A stretch of 64,000 nucleotides of DNA from contig NC_014150.1 in NCBI RefSeq assembly GCF_000092845.1, forward strand, positions 2,417,510-2,481,509, written 5' to 3'. Below, piece after piece: positions 47,443-55,586 of the stretch. Below the pieces are notes generated by a model. That model did no database searches and had not been told where the DNA came from. It saw only the letters and a list, made by a program, of their open reading frames with translations. A program made the translations under genes and the position numbers. Each line of letters opens with the position of its first letter. Position 1 is the first letter of the stretch. Source of the stretch: Brachyspira murdochii DSM 12563. Its GTDB lineage: Bacteria > Spirochaetota > Brachyspiria > Brachyspirales > Brachyspiraceae.

Positions 47443-48414
47443 TTAAATTAATCTAAAATAATTATATAGTGAGAAATATATAAATATTTGTATTATGATT
47501 AATAAAGATGCTGATACTAAAACAAGTTTATTTTCTTTTACTATCCAAATTCCATAAAATAAAAATATAGAAAATAAATATATTATAAGTGCGTATAAAT
47601 ATATTATTTCTTTTATTTTGAGAGTATATTTTATATTATCAATTTTTTCTGTATCTATAGCTTTATCAGTTATTAAAGTACCAAAAGGACTTCCTTTTTT
47701 ATTCATTTTAATATCTTTAATAAAGTTATTATCATTAATAGTTTTTTTAGTATCTAAATATACATCATAAATATCACTGTTTCTAAAAACTTTATCATAA
47801 TAGCTTATTCTAAAATGATAAGTATTATTTTCAATTAATTTTATTTCATTTAAATATCCTGTTCTAGCAATACTGCCTAGTATAATTAAAGCTAATAATA
47901 AGATTATAAATACAAATGATATTACTAATACAGGCATTGAAATTTTTTTATTTATTTTTATAAAGTTAATAAAGATTTTAAATACATTTTTTATGTTTTT
48001 AAAAAAATATAAACATATAAAAATTAAAATATATATTATAAAAGCATAAAAATATATTATATTTTTTATTTTTAGAGTATATTTTATATTATCGATTTTT
48101 TTATTTATGTCTATTGCTTTGTTAGTTGTTAAAGTACCGAAAGGACTTCCTTTTTTATCCATCTTTATATTTTTGATAAAGCTATTATCATTAATAGTAT
48201 TTTTAGTATCTAAATATACATCGTAAATATCGCTGTTTCTAAAAACTTTATCATAATAGCTTATTCTAAAACGATAAGTATTATTTTCAATTAATTTTAT
48301 TTCATTTAAATATCCTGTTCTATAAATACTTCCTAGAACTGAAAAAATTATTAATAATACTGCTATAAAAGCTAGAGGAAATATACAGATAAAGAAAGTT
48401 TTTTTATTTTTCAT
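47443..48414 (-). CDS. Membrane protein with two near-identical internal repeats
   Basis: 323 aa from ATG 48414 (AAGGA upstream; an earlier in-frame ATG lacks one). Two copies of a ~140-residue unit: a membrane helix, GSI(Y/A)RTGYLNEIKLIENNTY, FRISYYDKVFRNSDIYDVY, KKGSPFGTL, and a second helix. The DNA of the two units is also nearly the same (about 47690-47880 and 48140-48330), so the duplication is recent. Four to five helices in total with two extracytoplasmic loops. No family recognised. Confidence 0.75.
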   Translation of the reverse strand: MKNKKTFFICIFPLAFIAVLLIIFSVLGSIYRTGYLNEIKLIENNTYRFRISYYDKVFRNSDIYDVYLDTKNTINDNSFIKNIKMDKKGSPFGTLTTNKAIDINKKIDNIKYTLKIKNIIYFYAFIIYILIFICLYFFKNIKNVFKIFINFIKINKKISMPVLVISFVFIILLLALIILGSIARTGYLNEIKLIENNTYHFRISYYDKVFRNSDIYDVYLDTKKTINDNNFIKDIKMNKKGSPFGTLITDKAIDTEKIDNIKYTLKIKEIIYLYALIIYLFSIFLFYGIWIVKENKLVLVSASLLIIIQIFIYFSLYNYFRLI

Positions 48415-48521
48415 AAATAAATCCTTATAGATATTGAACCATAATTTACATGATAAATAAAAAAAATCAAGTATTTTTAATTGATTTATATATATTTGTA
48501 TATTTTTCATGTTATTGATTA

Positions 48522-48549
48522 TTGATTTTTATTTGTTATGCTATATAAT
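48522..48549 (+). promoter_or_regulatory. Promoter upstream of the ACCAA repeat and algI copy 1
   Basis: TTGATT (48522-48527), 16 bp, TATAAT (48544-48549). Transcription would start near 48556, two bases before an ATG that opens a short ORF through the repeat. Confidence 0.55.
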
Positions 48550-48557
48550 GCTTTTCC

Positions 48558-48638
48558 ATGATGAGTATTTGTTTATTTAAACCAAACCAAACCAAACCAA
48601 ACCAAACCAAACCAAACCAAACCAAACCAAACCAATAG
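48558..48638 (+). CDS. Upstream ORF made of the pentanucleotide repeat
   Basis: 26 codons: MMSICLF, then KPNQT repeated through the ACCAA tract, ending at TAG 48636-48638. It begins almost at the predicted transcription start, so it would be leaderless. With 11 units it ends 38 nt before algI. With 10 units it would stop at 48641-48643; with 9 or 12 it would run on over the algI SD and start to TAA 48685-48687. Likely regulatory if translated at all. Confidence 0.4.
   Translation: MMSICLFKPNQTKPNQTKPNQTKPNQ
48581..48635. repeat. Pentanucleotide microsatellite (ACCAA) x 11
   Basis: Eleven uninterrupted ACCAA units in the 5' untranslated region between promoter and SD of algI copy 1. Uninterrupted tracts of this kind change length by slippage. 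Confidence 0.97.
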
Positions 48639-48676
48639 AATAGAATACCTTCGCATTTTTTTCTGGGAGTTAAATA

Positions 48677-50152
48677 ATGTTATTTAATTCCACAGAGTTT
48701 ATGATATTTTTTCCTATAACATTAATATTGTATTGGATATTTCCAAAGAAATACAGATATATTTGTTTATTCATAGCAAGCTATACATTTTATATGTTTT
48801 GGAATCCTAAATATGCTCTGCTTATGGGTACTTCTACTGTTGTAACTTTTTTAAGCGGTGTATTAATAGAAAAACTAGAATATAAAAGAACTGTTGTAGC
48901 ATTTAGTTTTATTATCAATTTAGCAATTCTAATATTCTTCAAATATTTTGATTTTCTGCTTCAGAATATAAATATAGTTTTGTCAGCACTAAATATTCAG
49001 TTAATAAATAAGCCTTTTGATGTAATACTCCCAGTGGGAATATCTTTTTATACATTTCAGGCATTAAGCTACACAATAGATGTTTACAGAGGTGAAATAA
49101 AGTCTGAGAAAAATATTATTAAGTATGCATTATTTGTATCGTTCTTTCCGCAATTGGTGGCTGGTCCTATAGAGCGTTCTAAAAATTTGCTTATTCAAAT
49201 AGAGAATTTAGAAAAAGTAAAGCGATTTGATTATGATAGAATAACAGAAGGATTTACTTTAATGCTTTTTGGTTATTTTCAGAAGATGGTAATAGCGGAC
49301 AGAGCAGCAATATTAGTAGATACTGTTTTTAATGGATACTATGAATACAACAGTATGGCTTTGATTTTATCAGCAGTATTTTTTGCCGTACAGATATACT
49401 GCGACTTTGGAAGCTACTCACTTATAGCAATAGGTACAGCTAAAGTTATGGGTATTAATTTGATGGAGAATTTCAATACCCCGTATTTTTCTAGAAGCGT
49501 AAAAGAATTTTGGGGAAGATGGCATATATCATTATCCACTTGGTTTAGAGATTATCTTTATATTCCATTAGGCGGAAACAGATGCTCAAACATAAGAAAA
49601 AGTTTTAATATATTAGTAACATTTTTAGTAAGCGGACTTTGGCATGGAGCTAATTTTACCTTCATAGCTTGGGGTGCTATTCATGGAATATTTCACATAA
49701 TAGAAGAACAATTAAAACCTATCAAAGAAAAATATTTAAATAAATTCAAAATAAAAACAAATGCTTTTAGTTTTGCCCTCATAGAAATAATAATTACTTT
49801 CATAATAGTAGATTTAGCTTGGATATTTTTCAGGGCAGAGACTATACATGATGCCATTCATTATATACAGCGAATATTTACAAGAATAGATTTGTGGACA
49901 TTATTTGACGGTACTTTATATGGCTTAGGCTTAAACATATTTGAGATGAATATTTTAATCATAGCGTTATTTATACTTATATCTTTTGATTTAGTAAAGT
50001 ATATAAGAAAAGAGAGTATATTTGAATTCTTAAATAAACAGAATTTATATTTCAGATGGTTTGTGATGTTATTTTTGATTTTTTACATAATTGTTTACGG
50101 TAAATACGGAGCAGGATTTGACCCTAAGCAGTTTATATATTTTCAATTCTAA
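48677..50152 (+). CDS. AlgI-like MBOAT O-acyltransferase, copy 1
   Basis: 491 aa, polytopic (about ten helices). MBOAT signatures: VGISFYTFQALSYTIDVYRGE, FVSFFPQLVAGPIERS, EFWGRWHISLSTWFRDYLYIPLGGNR and the invariant His in SGLWHGANFTF. AlgI/PatA-type proteins carry acetyl groups across the inner membrane for transfer to a surface polysaccharide or glycan. The next gene, 14 nt on, encodes the SGNH partner. GGGAG precedes the ATG. Nearly colinear with the copy at 53519. Confidence 0.93.
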   Translation: MLFNSTEFMIFFPITLILYWIFPKKYRYICLFIASYTFYMFWNPKYALLMGTSTVVTFLSGVLIEKLEYKRTVVAFSFIINLAILIFFKYFDFLLQNINIVLSALNIQLINKPFDVILPVGISFYTFQALSYTIDVYRGEIKSEKNIIKYALFVSFFPQLVAGPIERSKNLLIQIENLEKVKRFDYDRITEGFTLMLFGYFQKMVIADRAAILVDTVFNGYYEYNSMALILSAVFFAVQIYCDFGSYSLIAIGTAKVMGINLMENFNTPYFSRSVKEFWGRWHISLSTWFRDYLYIPLGGNRCSNIRKSFNILVTFLVSGLWHGANFTFIAWGAIHGIFHIIEEQLKPIKEKYLNKFKIKTNAFSFALIEIIITFIIVDLAWIFFRAETIHDAIHYIQRIFTRIDLWTLFDGTLYGLGLNIFEMNILIIALFILISFDLVKYIRKESIFEFLNKQNLYFRWFVMLFLIFYIIVYGKYGAGFDPKQFIYFQF

Positions 50153-50166
50153 TATGAGAGTTATTT

Positions 50167-51591
50167 ATGAAAATAAAAGCTATAAAGATAATTTGTTTTG
50201 TATTAATATTTTGCGTATTGCTTCATTCTGTAAGCAGAGTATTAAGATTTAAATATAATGATGGTATTCATCAATTAGATTCTTTTTATAAATTAGAAAA
50301 TAATTCTATAGATGTTTTATTATTAGGCAGCAGTCACTCTTTTATGAATATTAATTCTTTTTATTTATATAAATTATATGGCATATCTTCATTTAATTTA
50401 GCAGGCAGTATTCAGCCTTTGTGGAATACATATTTTTATTTAAAAGAAACTTTAAATACTCAAGAACCTAAATTAATAGTTTTAGAGGCTTATTTAACTT
50501 TAGCAAATTATGATTATATAGATGATTCTAGAATTATAAAAAATAATTATGGACTTAAATGTTCTATTGATAAAATAAATAGCATAATGGTAAGTTCTCC
50601 TAAAAATAGATGGTATGAATTTCTTAATCCTTTTTACCAATATCATAATAGATATTCCTCACTTACTTTTGAAGACTTTCTTAATTATAAAGGTAAAGAA
50701 AAATATAAATATGATAAAGGTTGTGTAATTTCATATAGTGTTTATAGTAATATGAAGCCTAAAGTTATTTATATTACTAATGAAATAGCTTTATATCCGA
50801 AGGTAGATAAATATTATAGAATGATAATAGAGTTGGCAAAAAATAATAATATACCTATTTTAATTGTGAAAGCACCATATTCTATTTATAATGAAAATGA
50901 TCAAAAAAAGTATAATGTGGCAGAAAGGATAGCCAAAGAATATAATATTCCTTTTATTAATTTTAATTTGTATTATGATGATTATAATTTAGATTTTTCT
51001 AAAGATTTTGCTGATATTGTTCATTTAAATTATTTAGGGGCTGAAAAAGTTGCAAAATATTTGGGAAAGTATTTAAAAGATAATTATGATTTGCCAGATA
51101 GAAGAGGCGACCATAAATATTATTCTTGGGAAATGAATGCTAAATATCAGGATAAAGAGATTTATAATTTTGAATTAAAGCAATCAGCAAATTTAAATGA
51201 GTATTTAGAAAAAGTAAAAAATTCTGATGACTATGTTATAGGTATTACTATGCTTGGTAATTATCAAAATAATGATGCTGTAGTTCAAATTATATCAAAA
51301 AATTTTAATATTAATAATATATACTTACAAAATGCTTCTTATGTTATAGACAATAATAAAGTTATATACTCTTCGGAAGGCTCTAATCAGTATCTATTTC
51401 ATAAAGAGATGGGAAGTTATACCGATTTGGTTGTTCAAAATGGGCAAAAATTATCTATTAATAGAGTAAATTATATTAAAACTCAAAATGGTATAAACAT
51501 GGTAATTTATGATAAGTTCACAGAAGAGATAGTTGATAATATATATTTGGAATATATAGATACTGCTATTGATAGCACAATTAAAAGATAG
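50167..51591 (+). CDS. SGNH/GDSL-like (AlgJ/DltD-type) acyltransferase partner, copy 1
   Basis: 474 aa. One N-terminal membrane anchor (KAIKIICFVLIFCVLLHSVSRVL), then a periplasmic SGNH domain: LLLGSSHSFMNIN with the nucleophile Ser (S56) and DIVHLNYLGAEKVA with the Asp-x-x-His pair. The C-terminal ~130 residues are a separate beta-rich part. It probably receives the acyl group from the MBOAT protein and puts it on a glycan. The glycan is unknown. Confidence 0.85.
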   Translation: MKIKAIKIICFVLIFCVLLHSVSRVLRFKYNDGIHQLDSFYKLENNSIDVLLLGSSHSFMNINSFYLYKLYGISSFNLAGSIQPLWNTYFYLKETLNTQEPKLIVLEAYLTLANYDYIDDSRIIKNNYGLKCSIDKINSIMVSSPKNRWYEFLNPFYQYHNRYSSLTFEDFLNYKGKEKYKYDKGCVISYSVYSNMKPKVIYITNEIALYPKVDKYYRMIIELAKNNNIPILIVKAPYSIYNENDQKKYNVAERIAKEYNIPFINFNLYYDDYNLDFSKDFADIVHLNYLGAEKVAKYLGKYLKDNYDLPDRRGDHKYYSWEMNAKYQDKEIYNFELKQSANLNEYLEKVKNSDDYVIGITMLGNYQNNDAVVQIISKNFNINNIYLQNASYVIDNNKVIYSSEGSNQYLFHKEMGSYTDLVVQNGQKLSINRVNYIKTQNGINMVIYDKFTEEIVDNIYLEYIDTAIDSTIKR

Positions 51592-51683
51592 ATGTAATTC
51601 ATAAAAATGATTATTATGCATACCGAAATTTATAAAAAGTTAATAATAATTTAAATTTATATTATTTAATTAATATTTTTGTT

Positions 51684-53369
51684 TTAATAGAATCTAAACT
51701 CAATAGTATAATAAGCGATAGCATCATCAGGCATTGAATAATCAGGATTTAACATCATCATACTAAGCATGTCTGCCTGAGCTTTACAGTACATAGCATT
51801 ATAATAATCTCCAATTGAATAATAATTTCTGTATTCATACATTAATTCATCAACAGCACCTTGCTGAAGTGTTGTTCTTGCTCTAATATTTGAGTAGTCT
51901 ACTAATTGTATTATTTTTCCGTTTGCATTAAAAAGCATATCATCTTTTCCAAACTGCCAAACCATAGAGTTTTCATCATAATTTACAGGTGTTAATAATG
52001 TCCAATCCTCTTCTTTTGCAGTATCAGGATTTTTATCAGTAACCATAAATATATTTTTTCCAGCATTTTTTATATGTTCTGGTTTTATAGTAAATGTTCT
52101 TTCTCCTCTATCAAATGCCTCTTTTATTTCATTTACAGGAGGTATTGGTATATAATATTTAACCATAGTAGAATCTATTATGTAATCATTATAAGTTTTA
52201 TAGTAAACATTGTTATCAGATTTAACCCATTTAGGAGGTGTAGGCGTTTTTTCTCTTTTTTTTACAAGTCCAAAATCTCCGTAAAAATCAGTTGATGTAA
52301 AGTCTTTTTTTTCAAATTCAGATTTATCTATAGTATACCAGTCTCTAAAATTCTTAGTAACCCAAGTATATGGAATAGAAGAATATTTTTCAACCCAAGA
52401 ACTATTTTCTTGTTTTAAAGTAACCTGACTTCCATTTCCCAAAAAAAATTCACCGCTTTTATTTGTTCTTAACTGCAATTTTGAATAATATCCCCAAGGA
52501 GTTTCTCCTAAATCTTCCCAATTATTAGCATCAGACATATCTTTTGATCTATGTATTCTATAGTATTTATTTTTACTTAAATAATAATCCGGCTGATTAA
52601 AATATCTAATACCTTCTGGATTTTCTTCGTAAAACATCTCTTCAAGCCCATATACATATATATAATCGTCTACAAGTGCCATTTGAGCTTCGCTTACCCC
52701 AAATCTTCCCTGCCAGCTTTTTGGTTTGCTTGCGTCTAATTGTGTAGGTTTTGGTAAATACATATATACATTATCAGATCTTCCATATTTAGCCCAAGTG
52801 AGTATGTCTGTGCTTCTATAGTATAAATCTGTATATATTACTTTATTATAATAATATATTTGTACATCTTTATTTAAATAATTATCTTTATACTGATAGC
52901 TTGATTTTGAAAGAGAATAGTCCCCATAGTTATAAGGTTCATATATTATTTCATTATCATTTATAACATTTGCTAAATTTAAGTAACTCCATGCACTTTC
53001 AGCATTATTACCTAAATTTTCTGCTACTATTTTTATTTCAGCATTTTCAGTTATTTCAAGTATTAATGTAGTAGAATTAATTTTTAAACTCTTATTTACA
53101 GTATCATATTTATATGAATGTTCAGCTAGTACATACCATTTTCCTCTGAAAAAAAACTTCTTTCTAAATCCTCCAAATACTAAAGTATCTGAATATTTAT
53201 TTTCTTCTATGGATATTTCTATTGGTTTTAATTTGTCTGGTATTCTAAAATCAGTTGGCGGAGGAATAGTATTTGGAGATAGTATATTTATTTTTTTGCA
53301 TGAAATAGCAAATAAAAAAATAGATAAAACAATTACAAGAGATTGTAAGTATATTTTTTTATTTTTCAT
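51684..53369 (-). CDS. Large lipoprotein of unknown function
   Basis: 561 aa from ATG 53369; a second ATG 12 nt upstream is equally possible. Signal MKNKKIYLQSLVIVLSIFLF with lipobox AISC. The body has repeated aromatic Trp/Tyr-containing strands (KRKFFFRGKWYVLAEHSYKYD-like, FFLGNGSQVTLKQENSSWVEKYSS, RDWYTIDKSEFEK), suggestive of a beta-propeller or sialidase-like fold, not proven. Lies opposite to and between the two O-acylation cassettes. The surface role is unknown. Confidence 0.65.
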   Translation of the reverse strand: MKNKKIYLQSLVIVLSIFLFAISCKKINILSPNTIPPPTDFRIPDKLKPIEISIEENKYSDTLVFGGFRKKFFFRGKWYVLAEHSYKYDTVNKSLKINSTTLILEITENAEIKIVAENLGNNAESAWSYLNLANVINDNEIIYEPYNYGDYSLSKSSYQYKDNYLNKDVQIYYYNKVIYTDLYYRSTDILTWAKYGRSDNVYMYLPKPTQLDASKPKSWQGRFGVSEAQMALVDDYIYVYGLEEMFYEENPEGIRYFNQPDYYLSKNKYYRIHRSKDMSDANNWEDLGETPWGYYSKLQLRTNKSGEFFLGNGSQVTLKQENSSWVEKYSSIPYTWVTKNFRDWYTIDKSEFEKKDFTSTDFYGDFGLVKKREKTPTPPKWVKSDNNVYYKTYNDYIIDSTMVKYYIPIPPVNEIKEAFDRGERTFTIKPEHIKNAGKNIFMVTDKNPDTAKEEDWTLLTPVNYDENSMVWQFGKDDMLFNANGKIIQLVDYSNIRARTTLQQGAVDELMYEYRNYYSIGDYYNAMYCKAQADMLSMMMLNPDYSMPDDAIAYYTIEFRFY

Positions 53370-53505
53370 AATACATTTCATATATGCATATTATAAATTA
53401 TAAAAATAAATAATCAAATAAAATTTTATGATAAAAAATATTATAAATTATATATTACTATTAACTATTTTTTATAGTTATAATTGTATAATTTAGTATA
53501 TTATT

Positions 53506-53529
53506 ATGAGTTATATAAATGCTTTTTAA
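53506..53529 (+). CDS. Seven-codon upstream ORF overlapping algI copy 2
   Basis: ATG 53506 opens MSYINAF and stops at 53527-53529, overlapping the algI copy 2 start (53519) in another frame. No SD precedes either ATG; TATAAT (53487-53492) is only 13 bp upstream. Translation of one would interfere with or couple to the other. Confidence 0.3.
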   Translation: MSYINAF

Positions 53530-54994
53530 TTCTACAGATTTTTTAATATTTTTTCCTATAACGCTTATTTTATATTGGATATTTCCAAAAAAATTAAGAT
53601 ATATATGTCTTTTTATAGCTAGTTATATATTTTATATGTTTTGGAATCCTAAATATGCATTGTTAATGGGGACATCTACTGTAGTAACTTTTTTAAGCGG
53701 TATATTAATAGAAAAATTAAAATATAAAAGAATAGTTGTAGCTTTCAGCTTTATAATAAATATTGCAATACTCGTATTTTTTAAGTATTTTGATTTTTTA
53801 CTATTAAATATAAATATGATTTTATCAGCATTTAATATAAAATTAATAGAAAAACCTTTTGATATAATTTTACCAGTAGGAATATCATTTTATACATTTC
53901 AGGCATTAAGCTATACTATAGATGTTTACAGAGGCGAGATAAAATCTGAGAAAAACATTATAAAGTATGCATTGTTTGTATCATTTTTCCCGCAGTTGGT
54001 AGCAGGTCCTATAGAGCGTTCAAAACATCTGCTTGGACAGATTCAAAACATGGATAAAATAAAAAGATTCGATTATCAAAGAATAACAGAAGGACTTATT
54101 TTAATGCTTTTCGGTTATTTTCAAAAAATGGTAATAGCAGATAGGGCATCGATATTAGTAGATACTGTTTTTAATAGATATTATATTTATAACTCATCAG
54201 AATTATTATTATCAGCATTACTTTTCGCCGTGCAGATATACTGTGATTTTGCAAGCTACTCTCTTATAGCAATAGGAACCGCTAAAGTTATGGGAATAGA
54301 TTTGATGGAGAACTTTAATACGCCTTACTTTGCTAGAAGTATAAAAGAGTTTTGGGGAAGATGGCATATATCATTATCTACTTGGTTTAGAGATTATCTT
54401 TATATACCTTTAGGCGGAAACAGATGCTCAAAATTAAGAAGAAGTTTTAATATATTAGTAACTTTTCTTGTAAGCGGTTTATGGCATGGAGCTAATTTTA
54501 CATTTATAGCTTGGGGTGCTATTCATGGTATATGCTATTTAATAGAAGATATTACTTCAAAGTTTAGAAATAATGTTTTAAATAAATTTGGAGTGAAGGT
54601 GAAAAGTTTCAGTTTTAAACTTCTTGAAGTGATTATTACATTTATAATAGTAGATTTAGCTTGGATATTTTTTAGGGCAGAAACTATACATGACGCATTT
54701 TATTATATAAAGAGAATGTTTACTAAAATAGATTTATGGCGTTTGTTTGACGGCTCTTTATATAAATTGGGACTAGACAGTTTTGAAATGAATATACTTA
54801 TAATATCTTTGATAGTGTTATTTTTAGCTGATGTTATTAAGTATATAAAGAAAGAAACTATTTATGAGTTTTTAAAAAATCAATGCTTGTATTTCAGATG
54901 GGCTGTAATATTTTTCTTGTTATTTTTTATAATCATATACGGCAAATATGGTGCAGGCTTTGATCCTAAGCAGTTTATATATTTTCAGTTTTAG
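53519..54994 (+). CDS. AlgI-like MBOAT O-acyltransferase, copy 2
   Basis: 491 aa, same length and motif order as copy 1 at 48677, most residues identical by eye: FPQLVAGPIERS, EFWGRWHISLSTWFRDYLYIPLGGNR, SGLWHGANFTF. Differences cluster in the loops (e.g. CYLIEDITSKFRNNVLNKF instead of FHIIEEQLKPIKEKYLNKF). No SD precedes the ATG. Just after its stop comes an orphan AGGAGG, where the partner gene starts in copy 1; here the partner is 592 nt downstream, past a repeat-rich insert. Confidence 0.92.
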   Translation: MLFNSTDFLIFFPITLILYWIFPKKLRYICLFIASYIFYMFWNPKYALLMGTSTVVTFLSGILIEKLKYKRIVVAFSFIINIAILVFFKYFDFLLLNINMILSAFNIKLIEKPFDIILPVGISFYTFQALSYTIDVYRGEIKSEKNIIKYALFVSFFPQLVAGPIERSKHLLGQIQNMDKIKRFDYQRITEGLILMLFGYFQKMVIADRASILVDTVFNRYYIYNSSELLLSALLFAVQIYCDFASYSLIAIGTAKVMGIDLMENFNTPYFARSIKEFWGRWHISLSTWFRDYLYIPLGGNRCSKLRRSFNILVTFLVSGLWHGANFTFIAWGAIHGICYLIEDITSKFRNNVLNKFGVKVKSFSFKLLEVIITFIIVDLAWIFFRAETIHDAFYYIKRMFTKIDLWRLFDGSLYKLGLDSFEMNILIISLIVLFLADVIKYIKKETIYEFLKNQCLYFRWAVIFFLLFFIIIYGKYGAGFDPKQFIYFQF

Positions 54995-55143
54995 GAGGCA
55001 TTATATATAGTATAAGAGTTTTATTAATTATTTATATAGAATTTTGATATAAAGTTGCGATATATTTATAAACTTAAACATTTTTAGTATATATATAAAC
55101 AAGTACAGTTTGTCAAAAAATTAATTTTTTAAATTTATTATTT

Positions 55144-55223
55144 GTGGGGACTAGCCCCCACACCCCCAGTTCTTTTGTTGACACAAAGAACCATACGCTG
55201 TACACCTTCGGTGAAAGAACTGC
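55144..55223. repeat. GC-rich three-hairpin intergenic repeat
   Basis: Three successive hairpins: GTGGGG/CCCCAC (55144-55161), GTTCTTT/AAAGAAC (55169-55191) and CACC-TTC-GGTG (55203-55213), ending GAAAGAACTGC. Read on the minus strand this matches the order in the core of the 43885 element (GCAGTCTTTC hairpin, TTCTTTG...AAAGAA, TGGGG...CCCCA). Probably a dispersed structured repeat; orientation opposite to that copy. Confidence 0.65.
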
Positions 55224-55284
55224 ATTTTTAGACTAAATTTAGTATATATACTGTATTTAATACATATATCTAAAATATAAAGTT

Positions 55285-55497
55285 CTATCAATTCCATTTT
55301 TATTAACTTTTTTGTGCTGCAAAAAAGTTTTTTGCCAAAGGCACGTAGAGAGAGGTGGACTTTGTAAAATGCAATTCTTCGCGAAGCGTATCGAGTTTAT
55401 AGAGAATATAAGGTTCTTTTTATAACACGCCATAGCTAACGGTCGCAGGCGGACAGACGTCATAAAAGAACTCTACACGTACGTGTGGGACTATTAA
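55285..55497. repeat. Second structured GC-rich insert
   Basis: Contains CTTCGCGAAG and CACGTACGTG palindromes and a long near-complementary pair GTTCTTTTTATAAC (55411-55424) with GTCATAAAAGAAC (about 55459-55472) enclosing a GC-rich loop. No protein coding signal on either strand; base composition is unlike its neighbours. It separates algI copy 2 from its partner. Confidence 0.5.
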
Positions 55498-55518
55498 AAA
55501 CAAAATATGATTTTATTT

Positions 55519-55547
55519 TTGATAAACTATGTTTGTTTATATATATA
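55519..55547 (+). promoter_or_regulatory. Promoter of SGNH copy 2
   Basis: TTGATA (55519-55524), 17 bp, TATATA (55542-55547), so the gene cut off from algI copy 2 may have its own promoter. Confidence 0.4.
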
Positions 55548-55586
55548 TTGAGTTTAAATATAAAAAAATAATAGGCTATTTAAAAT

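Noticed and set aside
48558-48680. In-frame fusion of the repeat-coded peptide to AlgI (classical phase variation)
   Set aside because: In the frame of algI a TAG (48641-48643) and a TAA (48671-48673) precede the ATG, so no unit number gives a fusion.
55257-55463. Minus-strand 68-codon ORF
   Set aside because: It runs across the structured GC-rich repeat, has no SD and an improbable Arg/Cys-rich composition.
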